Positions 1-8,963 of a stretch of 64,000 nt of DNA are shown piece after piece; position 1 is the stretch's first letter; each line of letters opens with the position of its first letter. The notes below the pieces were generated by a model. That model had not been told where the DNA came from and made no database searches. It saw nothing but the letters and a program-made list of their open reading frames with translations. Made by a program: the position numbers and the translations under genes. The stretch comes from Angomonas deanei (Eukaryota > Euglenozoa > Kinetoplastea > Trypanosomatida > Trypanosomatidae): positions 1,116,001 through 1,180,000 of the forward strand of contig LR877145.1 of assembly GCA_903995115.1 (NCBI GenBank). Reading direction: 5' to 3'.

Positions 1-214
1 AAGAAAAAGAAATCCGTTGCGGTAAACCACATTAGGTAAAGTGTGGTCAGGTGTCAGCGTAATAATAATAGAAGGATACCAGAAAATGTATTCGGATAAC
101 AGGGATAATGTACAGTGGTATAACACAATGAAAAAGGAAGAAAAAAAAAAAAAAGGTGTTACGCAACAATAATAAAAACCGTCCACAATGAGAAATTGAA
201 AGAGTACATCTCTG
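1..214. other. 3' flank of TBC gene, no gene seen
   Basis: AT-rich spacer downstream of the minus-strand TBC gene. It contains an A run of about 14 at 140-153 on the plus strand, which is a T run on the transcribed strand and so could be the pyrimidine tract of the next gene outside the window. No ORF or RNA gene was recognised. Confidence 0.5.
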
Positions 215-1366
215 TTATTTCTTCCGTTGTTGACTATCTAGGTACGACTTTTTTAGTTTATTCATATATTTGGTAGTAAATTTTATTTTTAAGGAGACGT
301 CTAACATTTTGGCGGGTTCCTTGTTTTCCTGAATATCCTTGAGGACCATCAACAGTTCCGTCTCTGTCGCCGCACCCAACAACCGCTGCTGATCGATTTT
401 CAATAACGCGAGGGCGAAGCGAAAAATAATCTTCCACCCTTCACACAAAAACATATCCCAAATGCGCGAAATAAGACCAAAGTTCAAGTAGTAGGTAAAC
501 AGCGTCAGGAACCAATGCGTCGCGTAGTAGGAACTCTCCACCCCGTGCACCTCCCGGACATGGTGGTACACCTTCTTGTTGGTCTTTTTCATGAGTCCCT
601 CAAACACGGAAAAGTAGCACTGCAGCATGGGGAAGCCTGGCTCATACAGACTTTTCAGGTTGTACTCCTCCTCTTCCATGAGGGAGCAGAAGCACCAAAA
701 CGCCCTTTCCTCCTCGTTAATTTGCAACAGCAGTGTGGCCGCTAGAAACCCCATGCCCTGACAGTAACCCACCCCTCTGTTGTAGTTGGCGTAGGCCCGT
801 AGCATGCGACGTAACGCCTGCTGACCCTCGCCGTTGGCGCCACTGTCAAACTTACGGTGGGTGGGAAAGGTGCGGTCCAGGTCACGCTCAATCACGCCTT
901 CTAATTGGGTGTCTTCGAGGGGTAGTTCGCTATAATAGGAGTAGGGCTTGCCCCGTTCAGCGGCCTTGCCTTTCGCCCCTTTGGTACCGAGCAGGAACAA
1001 CCGCCACACTTTTCGTCGAAACTGTTGCGGGATGCCCTTGCGACAGTACTTTTTCTTGACCTCGAGGGATGTACTGTTCCAGTTGTTGATGATGAAGACC
1101 CACTTTCGCATGATATCATCGGGTACGGGGTGGTCCCGCTCATTGTTATCTTCGGCCACCTTTTCGCCGTACGTGACGCGAAATCCATAGCTATCAAAAT
1201 ACGGCGTCTCCTCGTCGGGGCAGTACGTTGGCTGACTTTCCCCGGTACTCCGTTTGGTGACGCTGGAGTTGGGGGTGTCCGTGCGAAACCGTCGCCCCGT
1301 CGTCGACAGCACGTGTGGGGCGTCCTTTCCTAGTCGGACCTCCTCTGAATAGAGTGGTTTAGGCAT
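215..1366 (-). CDS. TBC-domain Rab GTPase-activating protein
   Basis: 383 aa from the ATG at 1366. The TBC fold spans about residues 108-350. It carries both catalytic fingers: RDLDRTFP, with the Arg finger at about R165, and GYCQGM, with the Gln finger at about Q203. TBC proteins accelerate GTP hydrolysis by Rab GTPases on endomembranes; the Rab partner cannot be told. The open frame continues 24 codons upstream, but that part (TYHPSLPLFSEG...) is the translation of a pyrimidine tract followed by AG, so I place the start after it. The N-terminal 100 residues are polar and unassigned. Both fingers are present, so it should be an active GAP. Confidence 0.88.
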   Translation of the reverse strand: MPKPLYSEEVRLGKDAPHVLSTTGRRFRTDTPNSSVTKRSTGESQPTYCPDEETPYFDSYGFRVTYGEKVAEDNNERDHPVPDDIMRKWVFIINNWNSTSLEVKKKYCRKGIPQQFRRKVWRLFLLGTKGAKGKAAERGKPYSYYSELPLEDTQLEGVIERDLDRTFPTHRKFDSGANGEGQQALRRMLRAYANYNRGVGYCQGMGFLAATLLLQINEEERAFWCFCSLMEEEEYNLKSLYEPGFPMLQCYFSVFEGLMKKTNKKVYHHVREVHGVESSYYATHWFLTLFTYYLNFGLISRIWDMFLCEGWKIIFRFALALLKIDQQRLLGAATETELLMVLKDIQENKEPAKMLDVSLKIKFTTKYMNKLKKSYLDSQQRKK

Positions 1367-1405
1367 GTACACTAAACCCTCGGAGAAGAGAGGGAGAGAG
1401 GGGTG
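1367..1405 (-). promoter_or_regulatory. pyrimidine tract and trans-splice acceptor for the TBC gene
   Basis: On the minus strand a C/T-rich tract (plus-strand purines, about 1381-1400) is followed by AG dinucleotides at 1379-1380 and 1372-1373, then ATG at 1366. This is the usual arrangement for spliced-leader addition in kinetoplastids. It argues against the upstream in-frame start at 1438. The exact AG used is not known. Confidence 0.5.
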
Positions 1406-1529
1406 GTAGGTAAAGCAGAAGGCGTGCAGACCTAACATGTTGGCAAAAAGAAATGTCGTTCACTCCTGAGGATTTCATTGTTCCATACAAATTCAACATT
1501 ACTGTACAAAAGCAGTTTTTTTTTTTTTT

Positions 1530-3563
1530 TTAAAACGCATTTAGGTGGTATGCTGATTCACTTTCTGAGTTAATGGCACATTTAGCTTCCATTTGGTACT
1601 CAGTGTACCACTCGACACCACCCTCCACGGGGACTCCACGTTGGCCTTCTGCACCGCACAGATGCACGAACAGACCAGTTCCTTCACCCCTTTCCAGCTC
1701 AATATGACCCTGAAGCTGTTTCATCAGGTCGGAATCCAAGTCCTCGACCAACACCTTGGAGCTGATGAACACCTCCAGGAGGAACAGGCGAAATCCCCCA
1801 CAGGAGAGCACCTTCACAGCCACAATATCACGACTCCCGACGGGGATGGAAATCTTTTCCGCCAGGTCCGTTCTGAAAAACGACTCGAGTGCGGTGTATC
1901 CGTCGATTGTTTCTCTCAGCAGACGCGTTAGTTCCGCTTTGTTTTCGTAGGCCCTCACGTACGTGTCGCAGACGTCCCGAACGGCTTTGGGTGCCTTCTG
2001 GTACAGCGCATAGATGGTATCCAGCTCACAGAAGGGGAGGACGAGTCGCCACAAGTCGGGCGTGTGAAACGTAGGACTCTCCACCGGTAGGAGACGCACC
2101 TCGGGCTCGAGCAGTGCGAAGGCCTCTTTTTGTAGAGAGCGCAACACTTCCTCTGATATGGTGAGACGAGGTCTTCCCGACGCTGGCGCCCCTTGCAAAG
2201 TGTCCAATCCCAGCTTGCACAGCTGAATACACTCCGAGTACCGCTTTTGGGCAAACCGCACGAGTGCCTTTCCATACAGACCTCTCAGGTTGGTGCGATC
2301 GTCAATGAACAGCTCACTAAACAGAATCTCCGCCTCCTCGTACCGGTCTTGTTTGAGGAGTTGCACCGATCTCGACCAGAACAAGTGCTCTCTGTACACT
2401 AGCGATTGGTCAAACAACTCTTGAAGCGCGTCGGACAGTGGCATCTGCTGCAGCTCCAACGGGTCGTACCGATTGCTGGAAAGACTCCACGACAAATACG
2501 GCACAAGGGGGAGTCCAGCCGTTGTGTCGGCCTCGTGGTTCTCCACATCCAAGTAAAACTCCAGCACATTGATGTTTTCGGCACAGAGGGAAAGGTGGAG
2601 AGGGCTCACGTCCCCAGCTGCACGGAGCTGTTCGCGGAAGAAGTCCGCGGTGTCGGGTAACAATAGCGTGAGGACGCCGTCGTGTAGATGGACACTGGCA
2701 ATACTATTCAGAATCGTCTCATTGTCGCCCAGTAGTTGAATCTTTGCGAGGTCGCCGCCACCAAGGAGCGCGTTACAAAACGTGAGCCGACGGCGCGCCT
2801 CATCACTGAACCTCCTGTACACCTGTTTCACGAATTGCTTTCGTCGTGTCATCTTCACCACCTTCCACTTTTGATGGCACTTGGAGCACATGGAGTCGTA
2901 CTTCCTACAAAATGCACACCGCATGTAGCGGGGCATATCCAGCTTTTTCGGCATCTCAAACAGTGTTACTGGCACGACGGTAGGGTCTGCGTTGATAGGA
3001 GCCATGCCGGCCGTCAGGGGCTGTTCTCGCACGTCCTCCGCCAGCTGGTCTAGCAGCCCGCTAATGTTGTCCCCCCTAAAGTAGGTTGGATTGGAGCGGT
3101 GTCGGACCGTACGGTTCATGAACGGATCTAGCGAAACAGGGGTACCCGTGGAAGACTGCGCCGCCTCTGTTGTACCGCCTCGTCCCGCCTTGCAGGCCTC
3201 TAAAAAGTCGTTTAGAATACTGCCATAGCGCTCTCTATTGGCGTTCGCGGCACTATTGGAGGCATCGCGAAGTTCACTGGCCTCGCTCAGCAAACGGTCT
3301 CGCTTCACGACGGATGTGTCCCGTGTTGGGACGGTGGAGCTCCCTTCACTGTTGGCGATACTGTCAAACTGGTTCATCCGATACGTTTTGCTGACCTCCG
3401 CGGAAGAGCCTACCTCGTCGTCGTCTAGCATACTATTGCCCTCGCTCCACGTGTCTCCGGCGGTACCGGCTACTTCCGAAATATTGTCGAAACTAATCTC
3501 CGTAAAGGATCCATCCTGCAGCGGATCGTCGCGTCTACTGTTGTTGAAGGGATTTGTATTCAT
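1530..3563 (-). CDS. TPR protein with Cys-rich motif and F-box-like segment
   Basis: 677 aa; not recognised as a named family. Residues 1-180 are polar and low in complexity. Near residue 218 there is a Cys4 motif (CAFCRKYDSMCSKC), probably zinc-binding, followed by a basic stretch. A segment near 310-345 (SPLHLSLCAENINVLEFYL) looks weakly ankyrin-like. Residues about 395-460 hold two TPR-like helical pairs (EEAEILFSEL..., YSECIQLCKLGLDTL). A later stretch (PDLWRLVLPFCELDTIY) resembles an F-box. A scaffold or adaptor role is inference. TRAPPC12/TTC15 was considered but I cannot support it. The start ATG at 3563 follows a C/T-rich tract and AG. Confidence 0.65.
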   Translation of the reverse strand: MNTNPFNNSRRDDPLQDGSFTEISFDNISEVAGTAGDTWSEGNSMLDDDEVGSSAEVSKTYRMNQFDSIANSEGSSTVPTRDTSVVKRDRLLSEASELRDASNSAANANRERYGSILNDFLEACKAGRGGTTEAAQSSTGTPVSLDPFMNRTVRHRSNPTYFRGDNISGLLDQLAEDVREQPLTAGMAPINADPTVVPVTLFEMPKKLDMPRYMRCAFCRKYDSMCSKCHQKWKVVKMTRRKQFVKQVYRRFSDEARRRLTFCNALLGGGDLAKIQLLGDNETILNSIASVHLHDGVLTLLLPDTADFFREQLRAAGDVSPLHLSLCAENINVLEFYLDVENHEADTTAGLPLVPYLSWSLSSNRYDPLELQQMPLSDALQELFDQSLVYREHLFWSRSVQLLKQDRYEEAEILFSELFIDDRTNLRGLYGKALVRFAQKRYSECIQLCKLGLDTLQGAPASGRPRLTISEEVLRSLQKEAFALLEPEVRLLPVESPTFHTPDLWRLVLPFCELDTIYALYQKAPKAVRDVCDTYVRAYENKAELTRLLRETIDGYTALESFFRTDLAEKISIPVGSRDIVAVKVLSCGGFRLFLLEVFISSKVLVEDLDSDLMKQLQGHIELERGEGTGLFVHLCGAEGQRGVPVEGGVEWYTEYQMEAKCAINSESESAYHLNAF

Positions 3564-3888
3564 CCACTATGTATTTTGCTGGAGAAAAGTGAAGAGGGAA
3601 GACGTGTAGAACGGTTGTGGCGCATCAATTGCATAGCATTGGGGGGCCGTGCGCCGAGTCTAACCAAAGAACAAAACCATTTAATTTAGTAATTTTTAAA
3701 ATATGTGTGTGTGATAACCAAAAAAAAAAAAAGAACAAAAAGACGCAATGGACTTTTCTACTATTATTCTCTCGATAAGGTGTTACCCCTTTTTGCGTCA
3801 GGGGTTCGACTTTATATATACAGATATAATTTTTTTTTTTTTTTTGATTTGTGGTTCGTTATGTTTTTGCGTGTGCCAGACCGATTTA
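3564..3888. other. spacer with A13 and T16 runs
   Basis: Gene-free spacer. The plus strand has an A13 run at 3720-3732 and a T16 run at 3830-3845. The first is a T run on the transcribed strand and could serve as the pyrimidine tract for the downstream TPR gene. The second is an A run just after the stop of the ADCK gene. No RNA gene was recognised. Confidence 0.5.
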
Positions 3889-5484
3889 CTACCACGTAGA
3901 ACTAATGCGAACGTTCTTCGTGCCTTCCAGCTTCTCCAACTGCATTTCGTCGTCCATCCTGCCGGTCATAATGTTGAACTCCCGCTTGAGCGCGTCGAAG
4001 CTGGAGCTGATCAAGTTGCGCACGACACCCTTCGACACGTGACCCTCTCCCACCAGCCACGGCGCGGTGTGACGGACCATGTCAAAGTCGGGGTTCAGAT
4101 TCATGATAAAGGCTTCTAGCACCAGCACGGCAAAGAGCAAGTTGACGTACGCGGGGTCCATCTGCAGGTGGTTGATCCGAACACAGTTGAAGATCTCCTG
4201 GAGAATGTTCGTCACGGCGCCCTTTTCGTTACGGTTGGGGCGGAAGGCCGCCATGGCGTTGGAGATGTCGTTGGAGAACTTTTCGTGGTCCGCGTACTTT
4301 TGACCCGCCTCCGACATATTCCACAGACTCTGAACGGTGAGGGCAGGGTTCCAGTGCACGAAGGACTCCATCAAGTCTGTCGTGACGACCACCTCTTGGG
4401 GCGCGAGCTGCTGGCAGAGACCCACATCGATGAGGGTGATGGTGGGCTTGTGCACGTCGGTGCAGTCAATCAAAATGTTACCGGGGTGCATATCACCGTG
4501 GATAAAGTTGTCGTGCAGGAGCATCTGACACCACGTGTTGAGACCCTTGTTCGCCAGCACCTCCCTGGCGTGCTCCGGGAGGGACGCGAGGAACTCGGGG
4601 TTGGCAGGGACACCCTCGCAGAAGGTCTCCACCAGCACGCGCTGGGTGGACAGGATCGGGGTGGGGATGTTCACGTACTTACTCTTTTCAAAGTTCTTCT
4701 TGAAGATACCAAGGTTCTCCGCCTCCTTGCGGAAGTCCAGCTGGGCGGCCAAGTGCGTAATGAAGTCACTTGTGAGGCTGGGCAGGTTGAAGCGGTCCAG
4801 CGAGGGAAACAACTTGTGGAAAAAGTTGGCGGACGCCTGGAGGATGGAAAAGTCGCGAATAATCGTCTGGACAATGTTGGGGTGCATCACTTTGATGACC
4901 ACCTTTGTGCTGTCGTTCTTCAGCGTGGCCAGGTGCACCTGACCAATCGACCCAGACCCCACCGTCTTCTCCTCGATGGTGTCAAAGACCTCAAACGGGT
5001 CCCGCTGCAGCTCCTCCCCGATGATCTGGAGGGTGTCCTGGTAGGGGTGCACGTCCACCTCATTGAAGAGTCGTCTAAAGATGACCCGCACTTCACGGGG
5101 GAAGAGATCCTCGCGGGTGCAGGACCACTGGCCAATCTTCACGAACACCGGGCCAGCCCGCTGCACCGCGCTGAGGAGCATGTGGAGCCAGCGGTCGTAG
5201 CTCTTCTCGGTCCAGCGCATAAAAAAGTACAACAACACCAACGGGGTGAAGATGAGCATCAAATGAATCGCCCGTAACAGGACGGAGAAGTTGCTCGGAC
5301 GGGTAATCACCTGTCCCTCTAAAATGAGATTTCCCTTTTCATCCACCAGTGGTTTGAACACGACGCGTTGGGGGCGAATCCGCTGTCGGTGACGAATGTA
5401 GAGCGCCAACCCACCCGCACCCAGCACGGGGACACCAATGGTAATGCCGAGGGCTTTTGCCGCCCGTGAACGCAGCAGCTTCAT
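3889..5484 (-). CDS. ABC1/ADCK (UbiB/COQ8-family) atypical kinase, ADCK2-like
   Basis: 531 aa. Two hydrophobic segments (about 12-30 and 69-88) precede the ABC1 domain, consistent with a mitochondrial membrane protein. The family's KxGQ motif is present (VKIGQWSCTREDLFP, about 115-129). The Ala-rich nucleotide loop appears as GSGSIGQV (176-183) with Gly-Ser where Ala-Ala is usual. The VIK lysine is at about 198, the catalytic-loop HGDMHPGN at 329-336, and the Mg-binding DFG is DVG (353-355). Family members support coenzyme Q synthesis or mitochondrial lipid handling by an ATPase-like activity; the substrate of this paralogue is unknown. The loop and DVG changes are those of a divergent ADCK2-type member. 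Confidence 0.85.
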   Translation of the reverse strand: MKLLRSRAAKALGITIGVPVLGAGGLALYIRHRQRIRPQRVVFKPLVDEKGNLILEGQVITRPSNFSVLLRAIHLMLIFTPLVLLYFFMRWTEKSYDRWLHMLLSAVQRAGPVFVKIGQWSCTREDLFPREVRVIFRRLFNEVDVHPYQDTLQIIGEELQRDPFEVFDTIEEKTVGSGSIGQVHLATLKNDSTKVVIKVMHPNIVQTIIRDFSILQASANFFHKLFPSLDRFNLPSLTSDFITHLAAQLDFRKEAENLGIFKKNFEKSKYVNIPTPILSTQRVLVETFCEGVPANPEFLASLPEHAREVLANKGLNTWCQMLLHDNFIHGDMHPGNILIDCTDVHKPTITLIDVGLCQQLAPQEVVVTTDLMESFVHWNPALTVQSLWNMSEAGQKYADHEKFSNDISNAMAAFRPNRNEKGAVTNILQEIFNCVRINHLQMDPAYVNLLFAVLVLEAFIMNLNPDFDMVRHTAPWLVGEGHVSKGVVRNLISSSFDALKREFNIMTGRMDDEMQLEKLEGTKNVRISSTW

Positions 5485-5826
5485 GTTAGACGGGAGAACG
5501 ACACAAAAATAGTAGGTACAAGAAGAGGAAGACTACTTCCTATATTTGGTGAGAGAGGGGGGAAGGGAAATAATGGAGAGGACGCGCTTCTTTATCGCCT
5601 CAGCCGAACTGACACCAAAAAAATTAACACATAGAACACCGGGGATAGTAGTATCAACAAAGGATAAAATAGATATATATAAAAATTAAAAAAAGAAAAA
5701 TTATGAAAAAAAATTGTCTTATTGTTACTTTTTATGACTTTAAACTTCATGTTATTATAATGATCCGAGAAGCACGCTTGTCTGGTGGGGGGTAGTTTGT
5801 GGTCATTTTTTTTATTTTCGTCAACC
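5485..5826. other. AT-rich spacer
   Basis: Gene-free spacer between ADCK and CNOT10. It contains T/A-rich stretches (about 5660-5720 and 5806-5818). Nothing else was recognised. Confidence 0.45.
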
Positions 5827-7476
5827 CTATAGTGCCCATGACAGTCGGGAAAGCGTTTCTGCAGCCTTCTCTCGGTTTCCTTGCGCGAGCTCCAGAAAAA
5901 TACCTAAAATTTGGCAGGCAAATTGTACCTCCCTCTCTGGACGGAAGTCCGTGGCGCTAGCGGGTTGGCTCTCCATCATCTTTATCAGAAGGGACTCCAT
6001 AATGCTATGGGCCTGTGTCCAAGACCCGTTGAGGATGTGCGTCACCGTCAAGTTAATAAAGAGGGTCTCTACCCGGCAGCGATGGGCGCTGTCTAGCTTC
6101 TCCGTGCTACTGCTGACGAGCTGGGAGAGGGAGGTCTGTCGCAGCACCTTCATGGCCCTATCGGCGTCGTTCAGCTGGACGAGCGCCTCTACCAGGTAGC
6201 ACAGCAGCGCGGTGTGGACAGAGGCGTTCAAGGGACGATGAGAGTGGGCGCTAAGGACCTGCTGACCGACCTCCACCGCCACACTGTAGTTCTTGCGCAT
6301 CACCTCTAGTGCCACCCAACTAAGCATCGCGTGCGTGGTGATCTGTTCATTGTGGTGGAAAGCCTCCACGGCGGTGGCGTAGGTGTACCCCTGCGGGATG
6401 AGCAGGAAGAGGGCATTCTGGATGGCACTCGCCGCCAGCTGCTCCATCGCCGCGCAGGCCGCGTGCTCCTTGCTCGTCTCCTGCTGCGTCGGCCCAGGCA
6501 CCACGTGCGCCCCTGGGAGAATGAGGAACTCAAAGTTGGCCAGCAGCTTCCCGGCGGAGAGCTCCCGGCGGAAGTAGTCCTGTTCCTGCTCGTACTCCTG
6601 ACGGCTACGGTCCTTGCTCAGATTGAGCGCGCAGTTCACCGCCGCCTCGGAGAAGCGAAGCCAGAAAATGGGCGACTTCTTCATGGCATCCTGGATGGAG
6701 AGAAAGTTGCGGATCGCCTCGTCGTAGTTGCCGCGAAGGAGCGCGCACAGGCCGGTGTTGTACGACAGTGGGGTCTTCACGGAAAACTGCTTGTCCGAGG
6801 TGGACTTCTCTGCCTTGGCAAAGCACAATGAGGCTACATTGCTTTTACCGTTGTTGAGCAGCAACACCCCTAAGTCATTGAGGTAGACGGCCTTCTGCTT
6901 CTCTCCCTCCTTCCCCTTGAACACCTCGTGCAGAGAGTCGGAGTCGGCGAACGCGGCGGCAATAATGGATTTGAACTCGTCGCTCTTGGCAAAGTCGGGG
7001 TTCCTGGCGAGGATCGCCTGGATCAGCTCATCGTCCGACTTGAGACGAGTCTGCTGACTGAGGGAGGAGGACGGGCGGGTGAGGGATTGAAATAAGCAAA
7101 GGGCATGGGCCACAACCGACTTGGAAATATCCTTCCACATTACTAAAATACCCCGCAAGAGGGTAATCGCCTCATGGAAGAGACCGCTGTTGGCGAGCAA
7201 CGCGGCCTTATTGTACAGGGCGGTCTCGTGCCCCTCATACCGCAAGAGCACACGGGACTTGAACCGGTCGGTGAAGTCCTTCGCGCTGTCACCACCTAAT
7301 CGGTTCAGCGCCTCCTCGGCGTCAATGTCTCGCTTCAAGTACTGTACCACAGCTAAGTTGTGTTGTGCCTGTGGGTCGTCTTGGGGGAGAGACTTTAGAG
7401 ACTTTTCCGCCTCACTAAAATTGCCGTTATCAAAGGCCTTTTTGGCGGCGTCTAAAAGAGACTTTTCGTCTGACAT
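5827..7476 (-). CDS. NOT10: CCR4-NOT subunit CNOT10-like TPR protein
   Basis: 549 aa from the ATG at 7476. It is an all-helical TPR protein. The series NDLGVLLLNNGKSNVASLCF, then a block ending YNTGLCALLRGNYDEAIRNF and SPIFWLRFSEAAVNCA, follows the order and wording of CNOT10, the subunit that docks with CNOT11 on the NOT1 scaffold of the deadenylase complex. Kinetoplastids are known to have NOT10. The open frame runs 36 codons further upstream, but that part encodes FFFFF from a T15 tract (plus-strand A run 7549-7563), so it is the pyrimidine tract and not protein. It acts in cytoplasmic mRNA decay, and a second deadenylase (PARN) lies elsewhere in this window. Confidence 0.72.
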   Translation of the reverse strand: MSDEKSLLDAAKKAFDNGNFSEAEKSLKSLPQDDPQAQHNLAVVQYLKRDIDAEEALNRLGGDSAKDFTDRFKSRVLLRYEGHETALYNKAALLANSGLFHEAITLLRGILVMWKDISKSVVAHALCLFQSLTRPSSSLSQQTRLKSDDELIQAILARNPDFAKSDEFKSIIAAAFADSDSLHEVFKGKEGEKQKAVYLNDLGVLLLNNGKSNVASLCFAKAEKSTSDKQFSVKTPLSYNTGLCALLRGNYDEAIRNFLSIQDAMKKSPIFWLRFSEAAVNCALNLSKDRSRQEYEQEQDYFRRELSAGKLLANFEFLILPGAHVVPGPTQQETSKEHAACAAMEQLAASAIQNALFLLIPQGYTYATAVEAFHHNEQITTHAMLSWVALEVMRKNYSVAVEVGQQVLSAHSHRPLNASVHTALLCYLVEALVQLNDADRAMKVLRQTSLSQLVSSSTEKLDSAHRCRVETLFINLTVTHILNGSWTQAHSIMESLLIKMMESQPASATDFRPEREVQFACQILGIFLELAQGNREKAAETLSRLSWAL

Positions 7477-7867
7477 GAGTCGTCGTAATGCTGCTGAATA
7501 TTGGGGGCGGATACGGTGAGTATTAGCTTGGTCGGAATAAAAATAACGAAAAAAAAAAAAAAACTCGCAATGATATGAATGCAACGAATGACAATGCTGC
7601 GCAATTTTTTCTTTCTTTCTTTCTTTTATATGAGTCTCACTAAAAAACTATCGAAAAAAAAAAAAAAAAAATGTAATATACGTGTACACTAATTTATTTT
7701 TGCTGATGGGGCTTCGAAAGAACGGAAAAGGTGAGGGGATAGACAGAGGAAAGCATGGAAAGACAAGGGTCGGCACAAAAAAAAAAAAAAAAAAACGTCG
7801 GCCGACAATGTGCAATAGAGTGGAAAAACAAATTTTACATAACAGAAATGTATATATACAGATTCTT
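7477..7867. other. spacer between centrin and CNOT10 genes with long A runs
   Basis: Contains the CNOT10 5' pyrimidine tract (plus-strand A15 at 7549-7563), a CTTT repeat around 7609-7626, and two plus-strand A runs of about 18 (near 7654-7671 and 7778-7795). These are T runs on the transcribed strand. The two lower ones lie downstream of the centrin stop in reverse order and so belong to the spacer before the next transcript. No other gene was recognised. Confidence 0.45.
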
Positions 7868-8380
7868 CTATTTCTTGCCCTTCGATCGGTTCGGCATCAC
7901 CATCTTCATGAACTCCTCCTTCGAGATGCGGTGGTCGTGGTCGAGGACGTCGGCGCTCTCCAGCATTTCAATCAGAATCTCCTCCGGCATATCCTCCCCA
8001 ACCTCCTCCGCCACCCGTCGTAGGTCCTCTAGCGTAATAAAGTCCGACTTCCCCTCCGTAAACAGCGGGAAGGCCAATTCCATTTCGGCCTCGCAGTTCT
8101 CAGAAAAGAACTTTTGTCGCATGATTTCCTCAAACTCGGCGAGGACTAGGTTGCTCGAGACCCCACCGCGGTCCATCTCCGTCACCATCTGCTTCACCTG
8201 CGTCTTGTCGGGCTCGTAGCCTAACGCACGGAGGGCCACCTTCAGATCGTTGGGGGTGATGGTGCTACTACCGTCCGCGTCCAAGATGCGGAAGGCCTCC
8301 GCGACGTCCTTCTTTTGCTCCTCTGTCAGGTCGACGGACAGCCGCTTTCCTTTTTCTGTACTATATGCGCGATTGTTCAT
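7868..8380 (-). CDS. centrin-like EF-hand protein
   Basis: 170 aa from the ATG at 8380; an upstream in-frame extension to 8467 looks like leader. Four EF-hand positions in the centrin order start at [20 protein letters not shown]. Only EF1 has a near-complete calcium loop ([12 protein letters not shown], with Asp in place of the usual final Glu). EF2 ([16 protein letters not shown]), EF3 ([14 protein letters not shown]) and EF4 ([14 protein letters not shown]) have lost acidic ligands. Centrins act at basal bodies and at the bilobe/Golgi structure of kinetoplastids. Calcium binding is probably limited to one site. Caltractin paralogues or another EF-hand protein are possible alternatives. Confidence 0.82.
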   Translation of the reverse strand: MNNRAYSTEKGKRLSVDLTEEQKKDVAEAFRILDADGSSTITPNDLKVALRALGYEPDKTQVKQMVTEMDRGGVSSNLVLAEFEEIMRQKFFSENCEAEMELAFPLFTEGKSDFITLEDLRRVAEEVGEDMPEEILIEMLESADVLDHDHRISKEEFMKMVMPNRSKGKK

Positions 8381-8963
8381 GATGAAAGGGTAAACTAATA
8401 GACATTGGAGAAAAGAGATGATTGGTAGTTGTACACACAAAAGGGTTGATTCGTAATCATCCCACAATAACGGATGTTTGTATTCGATAGAAGCTCACGT
8501 GTGGAAAACGAGTAAAAATAATAATAGTAGTAGAAAAAAAAGAGCACAGAAATATGAAATAAAAAAAAAAGGGGTTCATTTCGCGGTAGAAGGGCACACA
8601 GGAGAGAGCACGGGCAATTCGGTTGGTAACATGATAAAATCATCTTGTCAGGCACGCTAGGTTTATCCTGAAAGAGTCATAAAAAAAAAACTATTTGAAC
8701 AAGTTCATACAATGCGAATGAAAATGCACACAAATAGCAATAATAAAAATTACCAGCCTTCACGCCCACTTGTTTCTCTCACACACCCTTTCCACCATCT
8801 TCTCGTTTATCATTGAATCACATTACATCTCCATTCACGCTGACACACACACACTCTTGTTGGTACTGAGGTAGGTCTCTTCTTCTTTTAGGTTTCATTA
8901 AAAGAAAACGAAAAGAAATAACCCCAGCACCAACACCTGTTTCTCTTCCTCAGCGTGAGACCT
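8381..8963. other. SelK 3' UTR and centrin 5' region
   Basis: A 583-base spacer, unusually long for its neighbourhood. It holds the candidate SECIS (8639-8680), a short CA repeat at about 8840-8852, and plus-strand A runs at about 8563-8572 and 8681-8690. The lower half must contain the trans-splice acceptor of centrin. No further ORF is credible. Confidence 0.5.
8639..8680 (-). promoter_or_regulatory. candidate SECIS element for selenoprotein K
   Basis: On the minus strand, ATGA at 8680-8677 opposes TGAT at 8642-8639, giving the UGA/GA quartet. Above it TCTT pairs with AAGA, one C bulges on the 3' side, and TCAGG pairs with CCTGA. The 14-nt apical loop begins ATAAA, putting the conserved AA 12 nt above the quartet, the spacing known for eukaryotic SECIS. 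It lies about 280 nt 3' of the SelK stop. A weak point is that helix I below the quartet is not evident because the flank is a T10 run. Confidence 0.5.

Noticed and set aside
1530-3563. TRAPPC12 assignment
   Set aside because: TPR pairs fit loosely, but the Cys4 motif and F-box-like segment are not part of TRAPPC12.
4168-5277. 369-codon plus-strand open frame opposite ADCK
   Set aside because: It is a mirror of the GC-rich ADCK coding strand, with no domain and no splice signal; the minus-strand gene has clear motifs.
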